NCBI GenBank assembly: GCA_024752435.1
Contig: CP103020.1
Span: 1 to 64,000, forward strand
Direction: 5' to 3'
Length of the DNA stretch: 64,000 nt
From: Allantophomopsis cytisporea
Taxonomy: Eukaryota; Ascomycota; Leotiomycetes; Phacidiales; Phacidiaceae
Shown here: piece by piece, positions 40,739-52,180 of the stretch
How positions within the stretch are numbered: position 1 is the first letter of the stretch
Layout of the letters: every line of letters begins with the position of its first letter
Notes under the pieces: generated by a model
What the model was told of the DNA's origin: nothing
Database searches by the model: none
Seen by the model: only the letters and a program-made list of their open reading frames with translations
Made by a program: the position numbers and the translations under genes

Positions 40739-41811
40739 TATGGTAATAAAATCTAGAACTGCAAACAACGTCTACAACTGTTTCTCCAAATCTTCTCAGG
40801 TCGCAAATCATTTCACATATAGGAGAAATTATTGTGGAGACAAATAGGCAACAACCCTAATATTTACCTTGTTCTTAAGCTTCTTCGTGGCTTAGGATCA
40901 ATTGTGGGGACTTTTGCTCGTATGAATATGAATCCACAGACAGCATCCTTGGTTGGGGGCGGAATCAAGTTCAGCTTGTCACTGACTTGGATAAGTCACG
41001 AACGCATCTCTTTTCGTGTAATTGTACCAGGTCCTTATTACTGCTACTGATAATGTTAATCTTACGTTTCTAGCCTTCAGCCTCAACTGCCAGCAGCTAG
41101 CTTAAGCTCAGGGTTAGGGTTATTTTTAGTATGTCACCATGGATAACTCGCACTACACGCTTGAGTAAGAGATGTTGGTCGGCGGCGTTCGCTCGGGACG
41201 GACAAAAGCAATATGCTGGAGATAAGGTTTGATTTAAGAATTTTACGAAGTGAATCTGAGTCAAGAGTACTAGTGTTGCGTACGCAGTAAGGCAGTTGGA
41301 CACCATCAGTCTTCTATCCTTTAAGCTTACGTAGACTTGACCTTGCCTTTACCATAAAGTGTCAGTAAAATCTCAGACTAAACATTCAGCTTCAGTCACA
41401 TGTATTCCACTTACATCAATATTCAGCAACCCATAAACCTCATTTACAGTCTAACCACCTAACGCAGCTTGAGCAAAAGTAGAATGCTGGCACCCGTATG
41501 CTTCGATGATTTTAGTCAATCTCACTTTCGTATTGCAACTAGTAGGGCATTATATATTGAAATTTGATTAGTTATAGTAACACTAGCATGGAGTTTTCTA
41601 GAAGTCAAATGCTCCTAATGAAACGGTGATATTGATATCTAAGCCTGTTTGGTCTGATGATAGTGAGCTTTTCACAATTGTACCCTCATGTTGTGATATT
41701 ACTTGTTAGCTTTTACTGCTTATGACACTAAAATTTGCAGGCAAATTGGAATGAATCATCAATCGTAATATCGCCTATAATTTCTGCCAAAAATTCGAAA
41801 ACAATCAAAAT
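40739..41811. other. intergenic, no gene seen
   Basis: About 1 kb with only short frames (for example 41097-41306 minus). Nothing recognisable. It includes the promoter of the secreted glycoprotein and the 3' flank of the flavin oxidase. Confidence 0.5.
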
Positions 41812-43659
41812 CTAGGCTCTACATAGCCTCCCACTGCCATCAACAATCCAAGCATCACTTCCAACCGCCGTTTTTGCGTAGAGCAAATCTCTCCGATCCC
41901 ACTTCTTCTTGATACTCAATAATCTTTCATAATTCACCCCGTAATAAGCCTCTTTCCACCCAGCCTGATTATTATCACCTTCGTTCAGATACGTTCCGCC
42001 CCCTGGAGTCACAGAATTCATCAAAGGAGTTACCACTTCAGTCATCTTTCTCTCTACTGCGAGGTTTTCTTCGAGAGAGACTTCAAAATCCCACGTTCCA
42101 GAAATGATAGCTAAGAAAAGAGTATCTCGCCATGCAGGGAGTACAGAGTTGCTTCCGGGAAGGTTTCCCGCAACAGAATGCGGAACGTTAAGAGCAACAT
42201 GTCCTATAACGAATTTGGGATCGGAAGTGATGTTTCTGACCACCGCTGTGTATGCCGTATTATTTGTCTCGATAACAGAACGGGAAATCAGACGTCCTCC
42301 GGTCACCTGTTGGATAGGGAAAGACCCATCAGGGAGAGGACCAAGCCAGTATTCAACGTGTTGGAGGTATGTGGGGAAAGAAGTGACCCGAAGATTATAG
42401 GTCATATTCTTCTGATCAAGATAGCGAGTGAAAGGTCGAAATATCTCAACCATATCAGATTCGCTGCTGCCAGATGAAAAGGCTGGATATATTGCGAAAC
42501 TATCAGCTGTGACTCCCCAATCAAGTGTCGCTCCTCCATCAATAATATCAGGGACGTAAGTATGCCAGGTTTCCACCATTTTCCACCACGCGTCTTGCGA
42601 TACTCCAGTGCTATTCATGGTCAATGTCGCTCCGCCTGCTACGTCGTCGGGAAAGGCCTTGACGGTTAAAGAAAGCACAATACCATAGGTCCCTCCACCA
42701 CCACCACTCAAAGCCCAGTAGAGATCAGCATTCTCATCAGGAGCGGCTCTCACTAATTTACCTTCTGTTGTTACTACCTCCCATTCAAGCGTTTGATCAG
42801 CCGCCAGACCATGAAGGGAGCCTAAAGCTGAATGTCCGCCGCCCTGAGTATAACCACCTACTAGGCCAACGGTTAGACAAGTGCCACTTAGTACCCGGAG
42901 TCCATGGGCGTGTGCCGCAATAAAGGCTTCATATCCTTGGACTCCGGCTCCCAGTTTGGCTGCTGGACCGGTATACCAAGAACTCGAATAATTCAGGAAC
43001 TCTGTGGATTTCAAGTTATGAGTCCAAATAGCAAGACCTCCTTTGCCACTGGATTTACCCCAATAGCTGCGTGAGAAAAGTCAGTCAGAAACTTACTCTT
43101 TTCCCAATGCTGCGAAAATTCCGGGATTCAATGAAAGAGTACATACTCGTGGCCTGTGTTTCGAATAACTAGCCTGACATTCTTATCTGCAGAAAACCGA
43201 AGACCAGCAGCAACATCTTCGGCTGACGTAACGTTTATAGAATAGCTCACGACATTTCCAAGTACGCAAGGGTCGTTTACCGGTGTAAATGGATCACAAC
43301 TTTGATTTTGGGCGACCCCAGCTATAGGCATTGAAGACGAATTGTAACTATGACCATCAGTCTCGTGCCAAATAATAATAAAGTCCAACTTACTATAATC
43401 CGGCTACATTCCATTCCGCCTTCAACACCGAGCATTCGGTAGAGTTGTATACGGGCACATGACAGGGCGCCGCAAGTGGCTCTGTAGCTATCAGTTTCCC
43501 GTGGACACTCGAATTAAGCTCTGCCCATTCAGTAACACTTGGCCAGCAATCATCGCCAGGTATGCAGCGGCAAGAATAATTATGGTTTGATGTATAACTG
43601 GAGACGATCGATTGATGCATAAGAGTGTATAACCAGAAGGCTTTCAAAGTACGATACAT
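41812..43659 (-). CDS. secreted berberine-bridge-type FAD oxidase, bicovalent flavin
   Basis: Three exons (43394-43659, 43147-43347, 41812-43066) encode 573 residues. The ATG at 43659 starts a hydrophobic leader followed by YSCRCIPGDDCWPS, the usual N terminus of fungal members. An in-frame ATG at 43761 exists but would precede the leader. FAD domain: predicted 8-alpha linkage His-155 in RNTGHDYWGKS, formed by splicing 43067-43146, and 6-S-cysteinyl Cys-219 in LSGTCLTVGLVGGYTQGGGHS. LYWALSGGGGGTYGIV follows. The C-terminal BBE segment is GTYLNEGD...WKEAYYGVNYERL. Such enzymes oxidise sugars, alcohols or alkaloid-type substrates and make hydrogen peroxide. The VVTTEGK and frame continuity show an intact gene. 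Substrate not deducible. Confidence 0.92.
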
Positions 43660-45032
43660 GGCTGCGTTCGTGAATTTGTAATGGGACGTGGTTGTAGAAT
43701 GAAGAGAAACGGATAGCTTTGTAGCTGAAAGGCGGTACTTTGAGATTCCTACAATATGCATTCATGTGCAAGCATGTGTGCTTAGTAACAATATGACCGC
43801 ATGAAGGCTTTTTTATTTATGCAGATGATCGTGACACAAAAGATTATTGGTCAGTAATTTTCTTATTTCTACACAGATCGTAAAACATGGTAAAATACGG
43901 TTTGCAACTTCAGTTCTACAGACCATGTCTTATGGTCAATTTCGAAGATAATTGTACTTCAACGCATAGTTAGAAACAATCAAACTTGAAGGGCAGAACA
44001 AAAGGATTCTTTTCTACGTGTTCCTAAGTGTTCAGGTCATTTAAATGATTGTTGAAGGCTATATGAGGTTCAATGTTGACGTTTGGCACAGAGTCTAGTC
44101 ATATAGATCATGCTTGTGAAACGACTATTATTGTCAACTTTATATGTGCAATGGATGAAACTATTGAACTGACTGCCAATTGCTAGGAATCCTCTTGAAT
44201 ATCATCTGTGCTTGGCGTAAGGTGTTTGGTAGTGATTTCACGTCCAAAAGTGTGCGGAATGTGCTTTATGAAATCCGGCTGGTGCGGTACCGTTGACAAA
44301 TTATAGCCATGTTCATTTAAAACTGATGGAATTGGAGAATGATTATCAATTACTTGAATTCTGTACAGTGCTATGACTTCAAATTCACAGGGAAGTGGCG
44401 ATGCCGAGGTTTGGAATGAATATTCAAGAATCTGTTGTACAACAAATCACAGCTAGAAACACTTGAAAATAAAATGGCAAAACGTAAGGCGTCTTTTATA
44501 TATGCGTAGTGATTGTGAAGAAATTAGATCAAGGCTTGAATGTGATGCACTTCACTGCAGTTGGTGATTCTGGTGCATCTGTGGAATCTTTGGTAGTTCG
44601 ATTTCAAGAGTCCCTCGAGAGTTGCGTGTACCCTGACGTTGTGGTCTCGACATCTCTAAGCACAATACCTTAAGCTGGAAAAAACAATGGAATCGCTGCC
44701 GAATTGAAGGCATTTGTGATTTGATGAGTTTATGATTTATGGGTCAGTCACATGGCGCACGTACAACAACACAAATATGTAGGAAAATACAACTCCAGAT
44801 ACAGCGATCATAGGATATTCGCTATTTCCAAGTGAATTTTGAAGAGTTTGTTTCGTTATTGAACCTATTTTCAAAAGCAATTCAATTATAATTGGCTGCG
44901 ATGCACGGTTAATTGCACAGCCGTTGCGGTGTCAAAGCACCAATTTCTCGTAATAGCGTACGCACTCGACACACTAGCCCTCTATCTCAGCCTCGTCTCA
45001 CGCATCATCCCAAAGTAAACAAAACATCAACA
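43660..45032. other. intergenic between divergent genes
   Basis: About 1.4 kb, AT-rich, no open frame of note. It should hold the promoters of the flavin oxidase and of nnf1. It also marks the change from the accessory part to the conserved part of the window. Confidence 0.5.
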
Positions 45033-45772
45033 ATGCCATCCGCGGATACAGCCATGTCAGATCAGAGATCGCCCAGTCCAGCTCCTCCAGTCGCATTGAC
45101 TCCAGGAGTACGCGCCGAAGCTTTCAATCAGCTATACGATAAGACACTCAAGAAGACAATGACTACGATCTCATACGACAAATTCGCGGAATGCTTCCCT
45201 TCAATCGACGCGAAAGCACCAAAGAATCTTGCTCATTATCACAAGGCCACTGTTGAACAGATGGATTCAAGAATGAGGGTAGGTTTCAATTTCCTCGTGG
45301 AAGGCGTCATTGACAAGTCTAGGCCGAATTCGAGGATATCTGTCGCGATAGGAATGTCGTCTACAATCTGAACAGTCTGGAAGATATGATCGCAGATGCA
45401 AAGAGAAGAAAGGATCGTGGAATTGATGGCGACGAACCACCTGTGCCGTATGTGTACCACTCTAGCCATGCACTCACTACTAACATTACCAGTCCACATC
45501 TCCTTGATGCCTCCGCGATTCAAGCGGCTCATCTCGTGCCACACCTTACGTCAACACAGTCACAGCTCAATGCGAAACTCCAAACGATACAATCACAGAA
45601 TGCTTCGTTGGCCGAATTGCTACAGAGTCAAGAGAAGGAGATTGCGACACTCATGGGAACTTTGGAGGGTCTGGTCAACGGTGTTAGTGGAGCTGTGGAA
45701 GGACTGAATAAGGACGTCGACGAGATTGCGATTGAGACGAGGAATATCGACAACGAGATGAGAGCATTATGA
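45033..45772 (+). CDS. nnf1: kinetochore protein Nnf1, MIS12/MIND complex subunit
   Basis: Two exons (45033-45278, 45323-45772; intron 45279-45322) encode 231 residues. Nnf1 pairs with Mis12/Mtw1 in the head of the MIND complex, which links centromeric chromatin to the Ndc80 complex. After a Pro/Ser-rich leader, the conserved part begins TPGVRAEAFNQLYDKTLKKT and continues SYDKFAECFPSI; the exon junction gives SRMRAEFEDICRDRNVVYNL. The C-terminal half is coiled coil (QLNAKLQTIQSQNASLAELL ... EIAIETRNIDNEM). Start chosen at MPSADTAMSD; a longer in-frame leader exists upstream but looks like UTR. It converges with the PH-domain gene. Confidence 0.85.
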
Positions 45773-45808
45773 GTGTGATGGAATCCAACCATACAAATCA
45801 TTTCCGGA

Positions 45809-45842
45809 GAAGGCAAAGAAGGCAAAGAAGGCAAAGAAGGCA
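45809..45842. repeat. 9-bp tandem repeat in the nnf1 3' flank
   Basis: Three full copies of gaaggcaaa plus a partial one, 36 bases after the nnf1 stop. Probably within the 3' UTR. Confidence 0.8.
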
Positions 45843-46397
45843 CATGGCGCATATCTCAAAGAAACAGTATGGAACTCAAAGCGCGTCGACAAGCAAGAGA
45901 CGTGTCCGATCCTTCAAGTTGGAACACCTGTCAATGCGACTAATGTGGAAGATGTACTTTTGGTCAAAAGCCATACGGTCATAGACATCCTTACGCCAGA
46001 GAACTAAATGTGAGAACTCAGTCAGAGCCACACTGTCAAAGAGTCGCCTTTCAGAGTCGTTCAGCCACTCAAAGCCACGCAGCCGCCAATACTATACAGT
46101 CACTAAGACCCACGTTATTCAAAGCTGTAGAGTTGCTGGCCCATATAGGAGACATGGTCAACTACACTTCTTCCATACATCTCTGGTACTCCCGAGGTTA
46201 TACATGGCATAGCCTCAACTCAGCAACATCTTACTCCAATTCAGTCCTCATGGGTTCCTGAAATGGCGAGACAGTCAGAGTCAGAAGCAGACTCAATCCA
46301 ATTAATATTGTACAAATGAACGTTATAATGTTACGAAACCCAAAATGCAAATCAAATGCTTCCCACCAATGCATATGCTTATTTTCATGCTCCGAAA

Positions 46398-47883
46398 TTA
46401 TATGCGTGAAATAACACCACCAGGACTGAACCCCCAAGGTCCTACCAATTCCACATCACCGTATGGGGGTGGTTCAAACCTAGTCAATGCTCCCGTTGCC
46501 CAATCTATGACCCATCTCGTACCTCTAGCTATGACCAAGTTCGTTTTCCGTGGTGAATTCATCAATAATAGAGCCATACATCGCTTGGCATAGAGTAGAT
46601 CATGCATGTTGGACTGTTGATGAACAGGTTGCCATTTTCCTGTCTCAGCCGAAACAGATGGATTAGGAACTGAGGACGATGAGATTTGCTGAGTGATCTG
46701 AGGCATGGGTGGTCGTGCTGTTCTGGATCCGTCAGCACTAGCTTGGACCACACTAGTTAGGGTCGATTGCGCAGAATCAGGTCTCGTCAACAAAAATCCT
46801 TCAAGGGTAACTATGGATGCTGAAGCATGTGATGATGTTGAACCTCGACGAGCCGTAAGCTGAGAGATTGGCACTCTTGTACCTGGATGGACATCAGGTG
46901 TTCTTGGTGTCTGTGGAGCAGTATCCGGTCTCGCTCTTGACGGAGGTGGTGATGAAGACCTATTTCGACGGAGTGTCCTTGGTCTTGTTTGAGACCGCTG
47001 AACAGGTTCATCGAACACATTTCCATCAGCAAGCCTGGGATACTGCGACCTCATTATCTCTTGTTGTTGTCGAACAAGACCATCATTGCTCTCCATATCA
47101 GTAGCCCCAGGACGTACTCGACGACGTCGAATTCGAGGCATACTTTGGTCCACCGGTATCTTACGTTCATCTATCGAAGGAGCCAGATCAATAGCTGCAC
47201 ATAAAGATTCAAGCCAAGTAAGAAATGTCTCAATCTCTACACACGACAGAATAAACTGATCCGTCTCAACTCGAAGTCGAATCACGTATCGACGTCTATG
47301 TCAATTAGCTCTGCGAATCCCAACTTGGGGGAACTCACTTTAGATAGTCAGCCGCAATTCCAACTTCTGCATGCTGCAATGTATAACTCCTCAACAACTC
47401 TCCAGCCTTTAAGCCTGGAGGCATGTCCGGCGTAGCCTTTGGTCCACTTTTTTGTTTTGTGAATAATCCCGTCCTTTTCGCCTTATGGATTTTCAAAACT
47501 GTGCCTTGAAGGATTACCCAATATTGATACCAATTCCGATCCTCGGCCTTATGCACGGCGCTTTGCAACTCCATCTTGATCTTCAGGACATTTTCTAGAT
47601 GAATAGGACATGAATACTCTGGTAGCTTTTCCTTGCCCTCATCTTCTCTTGGCTTTACATTGAATCGTGATGGTGGAAGACGTACAGGTTGTATCGTTTC
47701 ATCGTAAGACGGAGGAAGCTCATCCGAGATTCCCGAAGCTGAAAAGCGACTTGCAACAGTGAATAACTGATTGTAATAATAATCCTCCATAGAAATCCTA
47801 CCGGGGGTTGGTCGTGATTGTTGCGATGCCTCAATACTAGTCGACTCGACGTTGTGATGATGTTCGCTCGTTGAACTCTCCAT
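46398..47883 (-). CDS. PH-domain protein with PY motifs
   Basis: Two exons (47339-47883, 46398-47295; intron 47296-47338) encode 480 residues; ATG at 47883. A pleckstrin-homology domain spans roughly residues 93-215 with the core NWYQYWVILQG (118-127) and YVIRLRVETDQFILSC plus the closing helix TFLTWLESLCAAIDLA. PH domains bind phosphoinositides or proteins at membranes. Upstream are a PPSY (57-60) and an LPEY (87-90), candidates for WW domains of Rsp5/NEDD4-type ubiquitin ligases. After the PH domain comes a long Ser/Arg/Pro-rich disordered tail (RSQTRPRTLRRNRSSSPPPS). A conserved C-terminal segment (CMALLLMNSPRKTNLVIARG, ATGALTRFEPPPYG) ends the protein, with a second PPPY near the end. The family is known in fungi only by its domain. 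Confidence 0.82.
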
Positions 47884-49389
47884 CTCAAATAGCAAGGTGA
47901 TGGCAAAGCGATGGCACCCTAAACCTCCAAGTTGCAGGGGATCCAACTGAATCAAAAAGAAAACTTAAATATGGCCATTTTATGTACTCCACAATCAATC
48001 GGATCATATGAATAAAAGTTGAGCAGAAGACTAAATTAAACAAAACACAAACAGAAGCTCGCACACTGTAAGAATGGCCAGAGTCGACTCAAAAGTCTTG
48101 GAACGGATGGAAGTACTAATACGAGATGTGAGCGTCAAATTAAGAAGAGGAAGTTGAAATTAAATTCAATGGATGTAGGATCCAATAACAGTCCGACCAA
48201 GGTTGATTGCTTACTTCAGAGACGCTCGTGCCGATCTTCGTCCTTCCCGTAAATGGAAGGTGTTCATGAGTCAAAAGTCTACGGAAGAGCAACACAGCAT
48301 CAACCGGCAGGGATATGGTGGGGAATCCTGGTATGAAGAGTGCGTGGAAGTCGTGGATACATCCCTTGTACATTTTATGTTATCAGCTTGACAAATGGAA
48401 GATATGCGACGAGGCCCGGAATTATGCGGTGTTTGAGGCTAAACCACGACCTCAAAATCAGTGACCACGCTGGGATCGAGTGACGAATCTCTAAGGATGA
48501 TTGGATGGCAAGGGTGAGGGCACGAATGAGAGTTTGTTGCACTGCTACACGAGACGGTCATATTTGTGTTGCATGGCCTGTGCCGCAACGGTCGCGAAAT
48601 CCATGTATAACAGTAACATGGATTGAATGACTTGCGGCCACCGAAGGATCTGCCCACATATAGATGCGCGCCGAGTCCGAGGAACAGGTCCGACAACGAC
48701 AGACTGTGCATGATGCGGAAGGTCAGAAGCTTATGTGAGCAGTCAAGCATTATGAGATCTCAAACATATTCTTGGCGATGATATAAATTGAACCCAACCT
48801 CATGTCACCAAACACCTCTCTGCCTAATATCCTCCATCAGTCCATTTCCATACATCACGCCAGAGGACCAAAAAGCAGCAGGTCAGCAAGGCAAAGGCTT
48901 TTGGAGAAGAATATCATGATGACATTATTCTTTAGTGTTTTGAAATGTAAACAGACCACCAGTTTTCACCAAATTTTTCTGCTCCCAAGGTCCCATCCAC
49001 TCGTCAGTCGTAAACATTCCTCCAAGTGTACAAGTGGAAAGGTAGTAGCCATGCTATGCATATAGAAAAATAGCACGCAAAAGAAAAACCCAACGCGATG
49101 CTGACCAACATGAAAAAGGGTGAATTGCAGGGAAATTGGAAAATTAGCATTAGCTTAGCCATTTCCACCTGCCAGCGTATGCAATATGGAATAAAATGTA
49201 GCAAAAAGGAACCATCATAAGAAAGTGCAGCACTTTTCCCAACCACAAAGGAAAGTAAATGTAGCTGAACATGCCCGAACAGAATCCAAAGAGTCGGAGG
49301 TTGCGAAATGGAGGTATGATACATGGGTTGAGGTTCGTGTCTTGATGCTATGCGTAGTGACCGACGCATATCATTGTCGTTTCAGTTGC
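47884..49389. other. intergenic, no supported gene
   Basis: Small frames at 48203-48391 (plus) and 48439-48750 (minus, Cys/His-containing) have no start context, signal peptide or domain that convinces me. The region contains the promoter of the PH-domain gene and the 3' UTR of the NTF2-RRM gene. Confidence 0.45.
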
Positions 49390-51055
49390 TTATGAAGTAG
49401 CGGCCTGAGCTCCGCCACGTCCACCTCTTGCGGCACCGCCACGTCCACGGTTGGCAAAGTTGCCGCGCCCACCTTGGCTGCCCTGTCTCTCAAAGCCACC
49501 ACGGCCACGGTTGTTAATACCTCCACGGTTGCCGTTGAATCCAGCACCGTAAGCGGCCTTTGGTCGGCGAGGCTCGACGTAGATCTGCTCACCACCAATA
49601 GAGTGTGGGTTGGCGGCGGCAGCGGCTTGGTAGCCAGCTGGGGTGGAGTATTCGACGAAAGCACAGTTCTAGTCAGGGTTAGTCATGTCAATGTTCGAGT
49701 GATTTGAAGATCTTACCTTGGCACGGTTGACATCAAAGTATACGAGTTCACCGAAAGACTGCAAAGCGGCCTTGAGATCATCAGCGTTGACCTTCTCGGT
49801 GACGTTCTTGACGTAGCCGAGAGCACCTTCCTTCTCAGCTGGAACGGAGACCGATTGTGGGCGAGACTGTCTCTTGGACTCGCCACCAACAGATTGCCAC
49901 TCGGAAGTCTGAGTTGGGGAACTCTCCTTTGCTGGCTGAGTAGCAGCGGCAGCAGCTGGAGTCTCCTTCTGTGCAGCTGGAGCAGCACGTGGTTGCGCTG
50001 GGGCTGGGACCTGCTTTGGCATGGCGACAGGTGGTCTAGCGGTACCGACGGCGGCGGCAGCAGCAGCACGGCTAGCCCAGCTCAATGGCTTGGCTGGAGC
50101 TGCTGGCTGAGCCGGAGCGGGCTTGGCGACAGCGGTGGTGGTGGTGGAAGATGGAGCACGAGTGATAGCTGGGGTTGGTTCAGGGTCCTTTGGTTTCTCA
50201 GCCTCCTTGGAAACCTCTTCCTCAACCTCCTTCTCTGCGACCTCTGGGGTTGGAACCTCCTCAACTGGCTTTGTAGCAGCAACTGGAGCCTCCTCAGCCT
50301 GATCAACCTCGGTCTTCTTGACTTCAGCACCGTTGGTCTCTGGAGCGGCAGCAGCAGCGGGCTCAGACTCAAGTGTCTCCTCCAACTTCTTGTCAACAGC
50401 CTCCAACTCAGGCTTGTGCTCCTCAACTGGGGCAGCCTTTGGTGCCTCAAGCTCCTCAGCTACTGGCTCCTGCTCTGCGACTGGCTCCTCAGGCTCACCC
50501 TCCTCCAGGGCGTCCTCGAGGATGTAGCGGAAGATGTCGTTAAGGACAAAGTACCCAGTTGGTTGCTGAGCAAGAACGAAAGTCTGAACGAACTTCTTGA
50601 GCTCGGCAGGCTTGTTGGAAGTCTCACCAATAACCTGGATAACAATGTTGTCGAAGGATGCCTGGGAGTCGACGTTAAGAACGCGGACCTTGCAGTCCTG
50701 GAAGCCTAAGCTTGCGATACGTTCTTGAATCGCGCTTCGTCCGACGGCGACGGTGCAAACCTCGGCTTCAACACCTGAAACATATTGGGATCGCTTGCCG
50801 TAGAAGAGCTGCAGTGAAGTCAGTGTTGTGCTTCGCAATTGCGACAAAGGAACCTACGTGGAGCTTCTCTGGAGACTTGCTGAGTGTTGTGTAGTATTGT
50901 TCAACAAAGTACCATCCAACCTCATCCTTGGAAAGATCGCCGTTCGAAGAGCCATTGGCAGCTGCGGGCTCAGTACTTTGGCCAGCAGTGGCTGGGTATT
51001 GCTCTACTGTGCCCTTGTACTGGTCCTGCTGACTGAAGTTGCCATTTGCTGCCAT
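49390..51055 (-). CDS. NTF2-RRM protein (G3BP/Bre5-like RNA-binding cofactor)
   Basis: Three exons (50858-51055, 49717-50808, 49390-49668) encode 522 residues. The NTF2-like domain starts VGWYFVEQYYTTLSKSPEKL and continues HLFYGKRSQYVSG, formed by splicing 50809-50857, through FVLNDIFRYILED. A long acidic, Ala/Pro-rich spacer follows. An RRM near residues 395-470 has LGYVKNVTEK, VYFDVNRAKNCAFVEYSTPA (junction at 49669-49716) and YVEPRRPK. The C terminus is RGG-rich (NRGRGGFERQG). This order matches metazoan G3BP, budding yeast Bre5 and fission yeast Nxt3, which assist ubiquitin proteases and join stress granules. The pattern is complete and the frame intact. Confidence 0.93.
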
Positions 51056-52180
51056 TGTGTAAACTTGAGGTGGACTGCAGTCAACCTTGTGAGATGTGAT
51101 GAAAGGTTAAGATTATTCGCGAAGAAATTGAAGCTTTAGAAGCTCGTCTGATATCGTGGAAGAAGTCTTTCGAAAGCGAGAAGACTTTTTGGTGAAGCTC
51201 GTGGATATTGTGGCTTTATCGCGTGGACCAAGTTTTTTGTTGGTGAGTGCGGAGGTGGGTGATGACGAAGTTCTGAAGAAAAGTAACAAGTTTCAAAGAG
51301 ATGATTTGGGATGACTTTGGTGGTATTGATCAATTGCTGACCGTATCGATGTTGAAGAAAGAGAGATTTTGTGAGGTAACTGGACAACTTTTTGATGTGG
51401 TGGTGAAGTGGTAGTGATGCTGAGTGCGGAAGCCGGAGGAAATTTAGCAATCCATTAAGCGCGGCAAGTTAAGCGATAGCCGCAGCGATCAAAGCCAAAT
51501 TTTGAGTCGAAACGAAGATCGATGGTGATCATACATGAGTCGTGATAAAAAGATGACCAACCATTACAACAGCATTAGACATCCCGCACAGGCAATACCA
51601 GCAGTTTGGTCGAGTCATTGGCCATAGGGTATGGTTGAATTTGCGTCTGATGCACCACATCGGCCTTCGACTACGCAGATACCCTACATCAGAACATCAT
51701 CAGAAGTCCTAGCTAAGTCTAGTGAGTTATGTTGATTCAGCTGTTGTATCGTTAGAAATTATATGGAACTTTCCTCTAGCTTTAGATGGTTTGGACGAAC
51801 AGTGTGTCTTACAATACATAACCCTCTTTCATCATTAATATATAGGCAAAGAATTTAGAAAAGAAATGCTCTTGACAATGGCAATATTTGCTACAATTTC
51901 TGTCATATATACTGTAAGATACATTGCGTTATATGATGTGATTGCCTGAAAGGGTCTGATAGCTTTGTTCCATTCAATTCGACGTCCATTGATTGATATC
52001 ACTCATTTTGTTGCAAAGTCTGCATGGTCTCGGGATATGAAGAGCAATTAAATATACATACAGTTGAGCTCTGAATACTCCCACAATGCACCAGAAAAAT
52101 GCCAACGCTGAAGGAAAGGCTCTTAGTGTCAATCAGACAAACCCAAACACCAAATACACCTTTGAAATCGTCCTAGTCAA
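51056..52180. other. intergenic, 5' region of the NTF2-RRM gene
   Basis: About 1.1 kb without a gene. The part next to 51055 is rich in GAAG/TTC tracts typical of a 5' UTR and promoter. Confidence 0.5.

Noticed and set aside
49855..50709. 284-codon plus-strand open frame rich in Leu, Ser and Trp
   Set aside because: It is antisense to the Ala/Pro/Glu-rich spacer of the NTF2-RRM gene and arises from its codon bias.
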